Positions 53,841 to 64,000 of a stretch of DNA of 64,000 nt are shown one piece after another. The notes beneath the pieces are model-generated. The model did not search any database. It had not been told where the DNA came from and was given only the letters and a program-made list of their open reading frames with translations. The DNA is taken from positions 705,001-769,000 of the forward strand of contig JASPKZ010007281.1 in the NCBI GenBank assembly GCA_030220185.1, written 5' to 3'. The position numbers were made by a program, and so were the translations under genes. The number at the start of each line of letters is the position of its first letter. The stretch's first letter is position 1. Origin of the DNA: Diploptera punctata. Taxonomy: Eukaryota; Arthropoda; Insecta; Blattodea; Blaberidae.

Positions 53841-54546
53841 TTAAATTTAAATAAGCTTCTTATTTTTATTTTGACACTAAAAAGCGACTGTTATATGTTT
53901 TAAATTTAAGAGTAAAAGTTTACTACACTTTTCCATTGTAAGTAATCTATGTTGTCTCTTCATTGCCGCACTTTCTATTTCACAGCGGCTCCATAATTAC
54001 TTGTCTACATTTGCAGGGAAAATGGGTATACAATAATTAACTTTAATAATTTTATAATGGAAAATATCATGAAAATAAACTGTCATTAACGTGAGCAGTT
54101 AATTGACTAGAACCCTCGAAAGTACCGTTATAACATTCACATAAATGTACAGTTAGTCAATAGTACCGTAATATACAGTTAACGTGGCTCCGAGTTAAGC
54201 GAAAATATTGCAACCAGTTTGTTTCACATCCTTCCTTCATCATATAGTTCTTAGAGCCTAAGTCGGGCCCTGTCCTCCCCTTTCTTAAACAATATGATCT
54301 TGTTACCCTTACTTCTCTACAAATGTCTTGAGTGACATATGGGCAGCATTTCGCCTCAAGAGACATCTAGTAGGCAACTAAGATACTACTTGGTTGATGG
54401 AAAGTCAGTTAAATCATTGCGACACCTCTTTTCGGGCTCTAGGTTAATTTTTGATTCTGAATATCTTCAGACTCGGGACATATTACTTCAAGTCCCTCCT
54501 GGAGGACTTGTCCCTTGAGTGTTTTCATCTTAAAAATCCTACGATG
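53841..54546. other. No recognised gene
   Basis: AT-rich to 54170, then less so. The minus-strand frame at 54157-54366 has no resemblance that I recognise. Confidence 0.35.
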
Positions 54547-54616
54547 GCGGCCGAGTTTCAACCCGCGATTCTTGGGAATGTAAGCAAGTAATCTAACTAC
54601 TAGACCACCGCGGCAT
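54547..54616 (-). tRNA. tRNA-like pseudogene
   Basis: The minus strand reads gccgcggtggtctagtagtt (A-box-like) and gcgggttgaaactcggccgc (B-box-like). The outer ends pair partly. The anticodon-arm region cttgcttacattcccaag does not give a clear 7-nt loop. Probably a tRNA-derived repeat. Confidence 0.4.
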
Positions 54617-54749
54617 TTGTCCTGTTGAAATAAGAATTGGGTTAGAATCTGAGATTACTGTTCCCAGGGTTGTCATAGGGTTATATATGTCTGTTCAAAT
54701 AACACGAAATGAGTACCTAAATGTGTCACTGCTTCATTGTCATCATGCA

Positions 54750-55059
54750 ATCAGTTTTATCTGCTTTCTTATAGCGGTAAGTTTGGAACAATAGATTCTT
54801 TCCATTAATTTTGAACAGCCTCTTTTTCTCAAATTATACTTAGTAACCAATATATCTTGTAAAACAATTTTTCTCCCACTAATTATAACAGTTCTCCTGG
54901 GGTCCCATCTGATCTTGATGCTTTATACATATTTAATTTTGCAATTGCCATTTCGACCTCTAATGCGCTTGGCTCTGTTAATAGCATTTATGTTGATGGT
55001 AAACTATCCTCTTTAATATCCTGTTGTCAATGTATATTTAACAGCCGATTAAAGTATCA
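54750..55059 (-). mobile_element. LINE fragment: start of reverse transcriptase
   Basis: The minus strand reads LTEPSALEVEMAIAKLNMYK, ASRSDGTPGELL, a stop, then EKLFYKIYWLL (about 54990-54840). It corresponds to the conserved AIxKLKxxKSPGxDxIPAEL start of the RT in L-A-type elements. It abuts the 3' end of the next LINE. Confidence 0.7.
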
Positions 55060-56645
55060 TCATCATCATGAACAAATTCGTTTTAGGCCATGTGGCCTGT
55101 ACGGTAAACCTAGCGAAGATGGTCTTGATCTTTCCACCGATGTTTTGGTCTTCCTTGGTCCCTATGTCCAGTTGGGGTATATTGGAATGCCAATTTTGGA
55201 AGTCTATTTCTTGCCATTCTTCTCAGATGATTTTTCCATTCTTGTTGGTATCTTTGTATATCTTCATTTAAACTTGTTACTCCAAGTTTTCCTCTGATAA
55301 TAGTGTTCCTTTGGTGATCCAGTCTATTAACTCCTAACAATGATCATAAGAAGCGCATTTGGCTTACTTGAAGTTTATGAGAGTTTCTTTTATTAAAGTA
55401 ATATTTCGTTATATTTACTTTACCCCTAGAATCTTGAATCTTATTCCCATTTTTATTCCTAATTATGTTTGTTCTAGCTTGAAAACCTTTCTTCCTTTTC
55501 TAATTCCCCAATACATTTTTCTGATGCTCATATTTTATAGATTAATTTCGAGACCTTCTCTCTCAAAAACTCCCTTTTTTCTGTATAAAAATCTAGTGGT
55601 TTCCCATCTGAAGTTAATCCATTATTCTAAATTAACTTAATTTTACTCGTGTAAACAATGTAATTTTTACTAGCTTTCTCTTGTTTACGATGTCAGTACA
55701 TTCCTCATCAAACCATTTGTTATTTTGCCTCTTTTTAAAATTACTCATTCTTCTGATATTGACAATTTAATCGTATCTCTTATATTCTTCCATTCTCTAA
55801 TTATATAATTTTCTTCTTCGATTAGCAGATTTTCATCTGAACATACCAATATTTCAAATCATTAGCAAAATTTTATTGGTATTCTTGCCGCAGTTCACTT
55901 CTCAAGAATTTTAATTGAAATGTATTATAATCATCTTTATCTTTTGTGTCTCACATAAGTGATACTACTTCTCTTACTTTCATCCTGATAGGTGATGATC
56001 CGAATTACAGTCAGCCCCTCTTACTGATCTAACGTTAATACTGTGCCAACGTTTATATAAAATACAAGACTCTTCAAAATAAGATCTTTGATGTGGCAAA
56101 GATGACTAATCTAACCCCACTGTTGTTAATATCTTCATAAAGACTTAATTTGCCGGTTGTTGGCCTGAATATATCTTCCCGTCCCACTTTTGTATTACAA
56201 TATCCTAAGACAATTATCATTTTATTCCTAAAAGATTATCAAACACATACTGGTAGTTTAATTCTTTATAGAACTCATCCTTGATCATGTTTTCAATATC
56301 TTGTGTGGGAGCATGTACAGTACATGTAAGATTTCAAAATCATATCGTTTACCATTTAGAATCATGTATAATATCCTATTGCTGGCATACTTAATATCTC
56401 GGATAGCTGAGGGGATTCTCCTTCGGACTAAAAAAAAAACATTCAAAATTGTTACTGCATCCCCTTAGTATAATGTAAAACTTCCAGATTCCTGACTACC
56501 TTATCCTGGCCAGCTAAATTCCTGTTAAGCGACTATATGCAAGAGTAGTTTATCTAATTCTCGTATTAATATTTGGAGTGCCTCTCTGTTGTGAAATGTT
56601 CCAACATTCCATGTTTCTAGTAACATGCCCCTATGTTTGAGCCTT
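55060..56645 (-). mobile_element. L-B LINE: endonuclease region joined to C-terminal end, RT missing
   Basis: The minus strand begins (56640-56560) with TWNVGTFHNREALQILIREL, typical of the N-terminus of an APE-type endonuclease. It includes APTQDIENMIKDEFYKEL-like and MIIVLGYCNTKVGREDIFRP traces (56300-56160) and a DHHL-like end near 56000. The linker follows to about 55420. The extreme C-terminus (NKRNSHKLQVSQ, KLGVTSLNEDIQRYQQEWKN, GRPKHRWKDQDHLR) occupies 55400-55110, and the tail is (GAT)n at 55059-55069. The whole RT is deleted. Decayed throughout. Confidence 0.75.
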
Positions 56646-56930
56646 TTCTATGAATTTCTTGAAGTTGACCTAGTGGGGATCCATTGGAAGACTATTTTAA
56701 CTCCGGTAAATTGTATTCCTATACAACTCAATGTCCGCGTTTTTTGGTAGTTACATTATGCTGAGCGATAGTCACTCATTCTTTCATGGTATTTTATTGT
56801 CTGACTTATCCCTTTGAACTGCCCGGCATGGGTAATCATTTTGGTAGCAATGACATTGCCGGCATAACTTTCGGGGCCATCTAAGCATTCAAGGCAGATA
56901 AAGGTGTATGCAAGGCTTGACGTCCTGATA
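56646..56930 (-). mobile_element. Probable LINE 5' UTR
   Basis: Lies just upstream of the endonuclease start and matches 2705-3000 (aatcattttggtagc, gacattgccggcataacttt, ggccatctaagcattcaagg). Calling it a 5' UTR is inference from its position. Confidence 0.55.
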
Positions 56931-58213
56931 TCGCTAATATATTTCCTACTTGTTCTCTTACTTCTTCAAGTTTATTAAATTTTCATTTCTCTCGATAACC
57001 ATCATGTTCTCTTATATACATTTAACCTTAATAGAACCCACAACAGTCATCCAGTGTCAATAGTACGTCCATTAGCGTCACATCTTCAGGTAGCATATTT
57101 ATAAAATATTATTCACTTAGTTTATTATTTTTTATTTAATTTTGCACTATCACTCTTCTCTTTACTGTAAGCAGTCTAATTATATACGTACTGAACTCTC
57201 TTAGGAGATGTCTTCCTATTTATTTTTGCAGTATGACTTCTGCTATTGTATCTCTCATTTGTTTCATATGCAATAAACGCATGCCTAATTGTCTATATGT
57301 AGCCCATGTTGAATTTGGTAATAGACGAATCGGTGCCAGTGGAAAATATCCTCAAATTACTCCCATTTTCCTTTTTCAAAAACTTCATACCATGGTATCT
57401 CCATACTCATGCCATCGAATCCATTTAATTTCATCTGTCCCTGTGGTAGTGCGAGATGCATGCTAAGCCGGCATTCCTGTACATCACAGACCTTTAATAA
57501 TAGGGGTTTTATCTCATCTTATTCCACCTCTTGGATTTTCGTCAGGCACAATTACAGTTTTTTTTCCACTTCACTCTATGTAACATCTATGGTATGCCAT
57601 ATTATAACAACAAAAACGGTACGGTCTATGATCATTAATGTCTGATTATATAGATATGAGAATAATAATGATAATAATGATAATAACAATAATAATAATA
57701 ATTTCATGACGGTATAATCGAAAATATTTGAATTTCATGAAATTGACACGTAATTCCCACATTTGTTCTATTTATTTCCACAAATTCTACTTTATACACA
57801 CAAATTATGCTAATAAAGTCTCTCTTCACAATTTATTTAATTACTCAGTTCTTTACATTCGTAGACGGTTTCACTTAGAGCGTTTTCTTGTATTCGCTCT
57901 TCAGATCGTTCCACTAATTCTCAACCAAGACACAATTGGTTGTACACCCTCGCACCTATTTATATATGCGAGCGTAAGAAAAATGTGGTCGCTAGTTTAG
58001 ACATTTTCCGAGTCGAAGCTTCGATATTCAGATTATTGTAGAATTGGCGTATCTGGAAAACGATTTCTCCAGATGAATGTCAAGGGAAGTCGTATGCTGG
58101 CTGCGCACGACCCTAATCTAACTCCTATTTTCTTATAAGTAATATTGATGTCAGCCGTGATATTCAAAAACTGTAATTTAAGAAACGGATCCACAATGCA
58201 TTACAATAATATA
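56931..58213. other. No recognised gene
   Basis: AT-rich with short frames. A minus-strand stretch near 57300-57450 (VWRYHGMKFLKKENGSNLRI) is open but I cannot assign it. 57655-57705 is a degenerate (AAT)n run. Confidence 0.35.

Positions 58214-58264
<51 letters not shown>
58214..58264. repeat. (ATT)n array
   Basis: Trinucleotide array of about 17 units. Confidence 0.95.
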
Positions 58265-58265
<1 letters not shown>

Positions 58266-58319
58266 TCATTAAATATAGCCAATAACAAAATATTAGCACT
58301 AATAATTACAAACATAATT

Positions 58320-58690
58320 ATAATTATGATATTCATCTTTAATACGAATTTCTCTACAGTACAGAATTTTTCCTACAACCCATTGTAAATTTAACTTCTC
58401 CATAAATCCCTATTTTCTGTATCATTCTCTGTTAATCTTCTCGACACCATACTCCAATGTACTCCTTAAATTTACTGTCCATTTGTTCTCCCCTTTCTTA
58501 TATTGCCCTCCGCTTCAAAATTTATAATCATCTTATGTATCCTGTCATCTGATATTCTCTTTATGTGGCCAAACCATTTCAGTTTTTTTTTCAATAACTT
58601 ATAGAACATATTTTTTAACATCTATTATTTCTCTGATTTTACTATTTCTAATTTTGTCTCCTCCTGAATTTTTAAAAGTCCTCCTCCAAA
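58320..58690 (-). mobile_element. LINE C-terminal fragment (L-F-like)
   Basis: The minus strand reads FWRRTFKNSGGDKIRNSKIR and EIIDVKKYVL (58690-58600), then a MVWPHKENI trace, a SGGQYKKGENKW trace and decay. It matches the RRxGGxKIRNxxIREIM...WxGHVxRM pattern. It is flanked by (ATT)n on one side and (AAT)n on the other. Confidence 0.7.
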
Positions 58691-58692
58691 AG

Positions 58693-58693
<1 letters not shown>

Positions 58694-58743
<50 letters not shown>
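58694..58743. repeat. (AAT)n array
   Basis: Trinucleotide array. Polytyrosine and polyisoleucine frames come from it. Confidence 0.95.
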
Positions 58744-59434
58744 TGGATTGATAATAATAATAATGCAGGATAAGGGAAAGTATTGTTTAGACAGAGCAAC
58801 GATGGTGCATAATACAAGTTCCACACAATGGAGTATCGCTAACGTGCAGTAGCCTTGTCTCACAATAAGGCACCGGACGCCCCACATTATGTTGTTCCAA
58901 CCCCTTGATTTATTGCTCCCTTCTTATGTACCGTGACTATTAATTTAAACGTTATCTCAAGCTGACAATATACAACCCTATAAGTGAGACCTCTTTATAA
59001 TGGTGCTTTAAAACACAGTTTTGGTATGTGAATTATCGTTCACTGACTTAATTTTAAATTAGTTGTATTATGGGATATACAAATCGCATGTACAATTCAT
59101 TCATATTTCCGCATTTAACATAATCTGTCAAACGCTTAATTATGTAAACGTTTTTAAACAATTTCAACCATGAATATAATGTGATATCTAAAAAATCCCA
59201 AATAATGGCCTTCACAGCTTTAACCATTTAATTGGCAACGTTTCCTATAGAATACATTAATTTGTTTTATTTATTTAGTTTTATTAATGAAACAGAAGAA
59301 AATGAACGAGTAGTAACAGTTTAAATGTGTGTCGAATTACACAGTAAACCTAATAATAACAGTCATGCGTGATTTTGTTTTCACTGCGGTCAGCCACATT
59401 TAAATAACTGGCACCAGAAATCAGTGTTTTGCCA
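58744..59434. other. No recognised gene; short repeat S remnant near 59360
   Basis: AT-rich. gtcatgcgtgattttgtttt, cactgcggtc at 59361-59392 resembles the start of repeat S. Confidence 0.4.
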
Positions 59435-59873
59435 ATTAAAGGGTTATATAGATAGATAGATCATCGGTTGATTAATGTCTTTGACATCGTTCGATTCCTA
59501 ATAGCCGATTTTGTCGGTCCATCCAATCTCCTGGTTGTAGATGTTTCTCCTTCATGTATAAAAACACATTCCCTGACTCCAGGAGGTTTTAGGTCTCCCT
59601 CTGCATCGTCTTCCCTCAGGTTTCCATTCCAAAACATATTTTGGTAGTCGATCCTCTTCCATTCGCTGGACATGTCTGTACCATCTTAATTGCTTAGTTT
59701 TAATATAATCTAAAATAGTGTCTGCAATCTTTATTTTGTCCCTTATAACCGAGTTCCTAATTTTTTCTCTTCTTGAAATTCTTGCTACCCTTCGTATAAA
59801 TAAAGAATGGGATTTAAGACTCTGTCAATTAAAGCGATACAAAAAAATGACAATTGCATATTAAAGGGTTATA
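59435..59873 (-). mobile_element. LINE insertion (L-D-like) with 15-bp TSD and (AGAT)n tail
   Basis: The perfect direct repeat attaaagggttatat (59435-59449 and 59859-59873) brackets a minus-strand, 5'-truncated LINE. Coding traces are RRVARISRREKIRNSVIRDK, IKIADTILDYIKTKQLRWYR, HVQRMEEDRLPKYVLEWKPE and GRRCRGRPKTSW (59800-59580), then decay to a (GATA)n tail at 59449-59461. The frame is nearly continuous, with one evident break near 59560. Confidence 0.9.
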
Positions 59874-59879
59874 TCAGAG

Positions 59880-60066
59880 AATAACTAACTCATAGACACT
59901 ATCGAACCCATCGGTTATGGCCGCGCAGAAATAAGCTCTACACGATTCTCTACCCTGAGCTAATGTTTTACTATTATTCCCCGTATAATCCACTGCCCTC
60001 AAATCATGGTTAATGTTATTCTTCCACCTCATTATCTGTCTACCAACTAGGCGTTTTCCCTCTGGG
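59880..60066 (-). mobile_element. L-A LINE 3' end
   Basis: The plus strand reads actcatagacactatcgaac, ttatggccgcgcagaaataa, then antisense of the YTGNN and GKRLVGRQIMRWKNN stretch, cut off at about 60066. Confidence 0.85.
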
Positions 60067-60250
60067 TAAATCAGATAATACTTCTGAAAATTCATATTGT
60101 GATTCAATGTTAGCCCGATGCTCAAATTATCGTCATTGAATTTCGCGGACGGCACCAAGACTACTTATAAGCCGTTGTGAATTACAATAGAATCGTGTGC
60201 AGCCGGCTAACGACGTTTATGGACTATTCTCTAGAGAAATAATTTTCCAG

Positions 60251-60521
60251 ACACGTCGAATCTAGATTCATCTGCCTCTTGAGGCATCCATGCAATAAAT
60301 ATCTGTACAGGCTTCCAGATTGTTGTTGCCTTCGCAAATTAAGGAGAAGCGAGGGGCTGACCAGCCACTTGTGTCTGTGTTGTGAACAAGTGAATCGATC
60401 TCAAGAGCGAAGACAAGATGATGTTCTAAGTGAAATCGTCAGCGAGTATAAAGAACAGAACGATCAAATAAATTGTGAATGTATAGACATTATTAGCAGA
60501 AAAATCAGTGAATTTCTTTGA
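60251..60521 (+). CDS. Candidate terminal exon of an unknown host gene
   Basis: An open frame of about 90 codons with no in-frame ATG. It is preceded by a good 3' splice-site match (taattttccag ending at 60250) and ends with TGA at 60519-60521. The predicted tail is cysteine-rich (LPDCCCLRKLRRSEG, TSHLCLCCEQVNRS) then charged (ERRQDDVLSEIVSEYKEQND), ending IDIISRKISEFL. Composition is less AT-rich than its surroundings and no transposon family is recognisable. I do not recognise the protein. It could equally be a chance frame. Confidence 0.25.
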
Positions 60522-60744
60522 TATACATAAACATAATTTGAAACGTTTATTTAAACGTGTGTGAAATTAATTTAAACAAATTCCATCTGAACCCGTCTGA
60601 TATCTGCTTCAATACGTTTCCTATGACAGTAGCCACCACGAACATTTAATAATAATACTCACTAACACATTCAATACTAAAGAAGGTGAATAATTTAGTG
60701 TGATCCTGATTGACAAATTATCTTCGAGGAATATTGGGTCTTAA

Positions 60745-60848
60745 AGTTTCTTATAGACGAGGAAAACAGGAATCATGTCCCGAAAGGGGTTCGATCCTGT
60801 GTCGACTGCTTGCAAGGCAGCACATTACCTCGAGACCACAGCGGCGAA
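60745..60848 (-). mobile_element. SINE-1 head only
   Basis: The minus strand reads tcgccgctgtggtctcgagg, taatgtgctgccttgcaagc and a B-box-like cgacacaggatcgaacccct. The body decays after about 60745. Confidence 0.7.
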
Positions 60849-61244
60849 TCAGATCATAACCATAGAAAAAAAAATTACGGGTTTACTTTTAGGTTTTCAT
60901 GACACCATTTATGCTGACTTTAAAGAAATAAACTGACAAATGCATTCTGATACCGACTACCTCTACTGTCTTGTCATATTTTTACCTCTCACGTATCGGG
61001 TCCGGTTTCGATTCCCGATCAGATTTAATCTCTTGGCCTTTTTTAAGATTTTCTTCAACAGGAAATGTAGGTTGCATTTTCCCTAAATAGTTATATTTAT
61101 CAATAATATGGATAATAAAGTAAATTTAGGCAACTGAGCTATTTCAATTACAGGAATTGAATCAGATTATAGTTTCGAGTTCCATTCAGCTTCTTAATTT
61201 AACCAGATCCAGCAGTAACCTGTAGAAAATTCAGATAATTTAAT
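60849..61244. other. No recognised gene; tRNA-like B box near 61005
   Basis: gtatcgggtccggtttcgat, tcccgatcag at 60995-61025 looks like a SINE head end. The rest is AT-rich. Confidence 0.4.
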
Positions 61245-61370
61245 CATCATCATCAACAACAACAACGAGTATTAAGCCCAATGGCCTGTTTTTATATGAT
61301 TATAGGTCGAATTGGTCCTTCCATCTCTTCGATGGTCTTCCCAACAATCTTCTCTCTTTTGGTTTAGATA
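61245..61370 (-). mobile_element. LINE 3' end, (GAT)/(GTT) tail
   Basis: The plus strand reads catcatcatcaacaacaaca, then aagcccaatggcctgttttt and tggtccttccatctcttcga, matching the antisense arrangement of L-B 3' ends (compare 55065-55140). Confidence 0.6.
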
Positions 61371-62125
61371 ATTTAATAATGAATGAGATCATGAAAGATA
61401 TTAGTCTTAAAGATGTATATAGAATGGGTTATAATTATGTTAGTGTTGTTTGCTGATGATGCGGTTCTGATGGCGCATACTGAGGATGACTAGCAGTGAT
61501 TATTATACAGATTATATCTTAGTATTATATCATTAACAAAAACTAAATCAATAATTAAAAGTAAACTCCCCATGATATATTAGCTGCAAATAGAAAGAAA
61601 CGAATTAAAATAATTAATAGCAATAAAATATCCCGGAGTTAAGATAACTACCTGGGGAACTAATCAAGCAGCGAGAATATCTGGTTATTTGTAAGATATA
61701 ATGTGGAAAAACAAATACTTAAGTAAGGATACCAAAACAAGAATATACAAAGCAGTCATACGCCCAATATATATTTATGCGTTTGATAAGATTGGTTATT
61801 GATGAAACAAAAACAAATTCTAAAGACAAATTAATGTTTTAAGAAGAACTGTGCACAATGTAAGAAGAGATAAGGTAAGAAGTGAAGAGATTACAAACCA
61901 GTTATATCCAAGGAATAGGTTATTGGGTGGATAGAAGAAAAACTGAATGGAACCAACATGTATCGCGCATGGCATTAGATAGAATTTTACGTGTTGTAAA
62001 GGACAATTTACCTTCAGACGGAAATAGACCGTTGTAAGACCGAAAAGTAGATGGAGGGATTCTGAATTTCTGGAACGAGCAGGTTGTGAGTCCAATATAA
62101 TTAAAAAAGAAGAAAAAATAACATA
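61371..62125 (+). mobile_element. LINE fragment with FADDAV box
   Basis: Traces: FADDAVLMAHTEDD across a frameshift (61445-61490), KYPGVKITTWGTNQAARISG (61628-61685), IMWKNKYLSKDTKTRIYKAV, IRPIYIYAFD (61700-61785), LRRTVHNVRRDKVRSEEITN (61840-61900), NQHVSRMALDRILRVVKDNL and RPKSRWRDSEFLERAG (61950-62085). This is the order of LINE C-terminal blocks. Several stops. Confidence 0.8.
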
Positions 62126-62266
62126 AATAAAAATATTTCTGATCTGATTTTTAATAATATACGTTATGTGCGACAAGCAAAAACTGATTTTTCTTGTTAT
62201 CTTACGATGCACACGAAACATTAAAAAATGCATGATTTATTTATAGTGCAATATTAAAAACTATAA

Positions 62267-63090
62267 TCTAATATATAAAAATCAATGTTTGTTTGTTTGT
62301 TTGCTCTTATTTTATGCGCGGTCATACCGTTGATCCGAATTAGGTGGGGTTTTATGCAAAATGTTCGGGAGATTCTCGGGATGAACATAGGCTACAAGAG
62401 AGTTGTGATATTCAACCCCTTCACCCCTAAAATTCACCCTTTGTAGTGAAAAACGTGAAATAAAGTCCCTATTTTGACGCTTTAAATGGCTTACGCTGCC
62501 TAAACCATAACAAATACACCACATTAATGTAGACAGAATTGATCATCTCAAAAAACTCTACAAAAATGTCCGCGACAGCATATGTTTATCTTACGCGGAT
62601 AACTCACAATAACCATTTTTGTCTTTCATTGATGCCAAGAAGATGGGGATAGTAGATTCCCGGGCAAGCGTGCTCTGCCATACTGTTCATCCGATTGACA
62701 TGGAGCTTTTTGAAAAATTGTTCAGGAGATTCCGGGGATGAACACAGGCTATAAGAGAGTTGTGATACGCAACCCCTTCACCCGTAGTAGTGCAAAACGT
62801 GAAATAAAGTCCCTATTTTGACGCTTTAAATGGCTTACGCTGCCTAAACCATAACAAATACACCAAATTAATGTAAACAGAATTGATCATCTCAAAAAAT
62901 TCTACAAAAACGTCCACGACAGCATATGTTTATCTTCTATGGATAACTCACAATAACCATTTCTGTCTTTCATTGATGACAAGAAGATCGGGATAAGTTG
63001 ATTCCCGGGCAAGTATAACAGCGCACGGCTGGTGGTAAAAATACATTAACATTTATTTAGGAGTAGCAGCGCACGCTAGGTATTGGCTAG
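62267..63090 (+). mobile_element. Helitron-like non-autonomous element with internal tandem duplication
   Basis: Starts A|TCTAATATATAAAAATCA with (tttg)n and ends ...gcacgctaggtattgg CTAG|T, so it sits between A and T as Helitrons do, with 5' TC and 3' CTRR. A weak stem (tagc/gcta) lies just before the end. The interior holds two diverged copies of about 345 bp (62313-62660 and 62661-63010; shared gtgaaataaagtccctattt, gacgctttaaatggcttacg). No coding sequence. Confidence 0.6.
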
Positions 63091-63339
63091 TATTATAATA
63101 AAATTGTATTCAATTATGAACAGTTTTCTCTAAATATTGCTTCTTTATTTTTCATGGTTTTATCAAGAAATCCTGGTAATTTTCCGCTGAATATGTATTC
63201 TAATTATTCAAGAAAGACGAAACAATTATAAGCTATTTCATGTTTTTTTCTCTTCTTTTCGAATGTTGAGTATACATTACCTGGTATGACTTTGATGAGC
63301 GCATAAACATGGACTATCTTAACTGTCTAGTTTTACAAC
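63091..63339. other. No recognisable feature
   Basis: AT-rich spacer. Confidence 0.4.
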
Positions 63340-64000
63340 TTAGTAGTTGATTGCACGGCATTGATAGAGTGTTCATTTATCTCAGTGTTCTTGGCATCAT
63401 TCAACTTAGTGATCCCAAAATCTATGGATTCGTCACTACTTGGTTAATTTGGAGATAATATTTTTTTACTCCTTGTAACTTGTGCTCTTCCTTAGGTGAG
63501 CTTAGGGATGTCAAAAATCGGCTTGAACGTTATCGAAACTGTCACCAATCAGAAAACAGCTTCCGAAAACCATGGATTCAGCACTAGTCTCTGTAATGTT
63601 GGACATCTATTTTCCACCCATTCTCACTACCATAAGGGATTGATTGGAATCTACAATTTCACCAATCACCTTAGCGACCTCGAAAACTATTGATTCGACA
63701 CTAACCTAGACCACTTTTAACACTTCATTTTTCTCCCCTTTTATTTGTCCTTCGCCCTCGTAAGGTGATAAATTCTAACTTGGGTTAAATAGCATCTCGA
63801 GAGTTACCAATCAATCTAGCGACGATAAAAAAATACGATTTGACACTATCATCGATACTATTTTCATTTTAGTTTTCACCTTTACCCCTCTCATAGACTC
63901 CATGTCTGAAAGTGAATTTAAATATCATCGGGACTGCCTGTAATGGACATAGCAGCCCCAAACCTATAAATTAGACACTAATATTTGTCGTTTTTGATTA
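63340..64000 (+). repeat. Degenerate tandem repeat block (R), copy 2
   Basis: At least four loose units, each with a phrase such as accaatca(c), cttagcgacctcgaaaacta, ttgattcgacactaa and a following C/T-rich stretch with cccctct. The last bases gacactaatatttgtcgttt match the end of block R at 26.98-27.02 kb. The block is cut by the window end. Confidence 0.65.

Noticed and set aside
61820..62233. 137-codon minus-strand frame
   Set aside because: Antisense of a plus-strand LINE C-terminus with recognisable GRPxxRW-type motifs.

Overview
The window looks like intergenic or intronic DNA from a large insect genome. The most likely source is a cockroach-like blattodean (Periplaneta type). This is inferred from AT-rich composition, dense tRNA-derived SINEs, and many 5'-truncated non-LTR retrotransposons whose C-terminal sequence (GKRPVGRPRMRWENN, DLREVxYTGNDWKALAQD) I recall as very common in cockroach genomes. 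Nothing suggests bacterial or viral DNA. No complete host gene can be supported. Nearly all recognisable coding sequence is decayed reverse transcriptase, endonuclease or transposase.

Layout. 1-9.2 kb: two tandem copies of a non-coding repeat (P) with a terminal hairpin; a LINE 5'-end/3'-end chimera with a second LINE nested in it; a SINE-2; two adjacent SINE-1 copies; repeat Q; two L-A LINE tails; a tRNA-Tyr-like pseudogene; and a long foldback element. 9.4-18.6 kb: two L-A reverse transcriptase fragments, several LINE pieces in both orientations, and a long zinc-knuckle LINE (L-Z). 18.9-21.5 kb: a decayed DNA transposon with matching terminal inverted repeats and a Mutator-like transposase. 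21.5-31 kb: a LINE tail, the GIY-YIG end of a Penelope-like element, another SINE, the best preserved LINE (24.4-26.2 kb), a perfect palindrome of four identical tRNA-like genes (27.8-28.7 kb), and two hairpin elements. 31-39 kb: SINEs, P copies, a mariner-type transposase pseudogene, and a second Q copy interrupted by about 1 kb of GC-rich tandem repeats. 39-64 kb: more LINE and SINE fragments, long (TA)n and (ATT)n arrays, a LINE endonuclease region, one possible host terminal exon (60.25-60.52 kb), a Helitron-like element, and a degenerate tandem repeat shared with 26.4-27.0 kb.

There is no operon or pathway here. The elements interact by nesting, target-site duplication and co-option of simple-sequence tails. 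Labels such as L-A, L-B, SINE-1, P and Q are local names used only to show which copies are related. The most unusual structures are the tRNA palindrome inside a 16-bp target-site duplication, the GC-rich tandem block inserted in repeat Q, and the recurring tRNA-like sequences sharing one 3' trailer.
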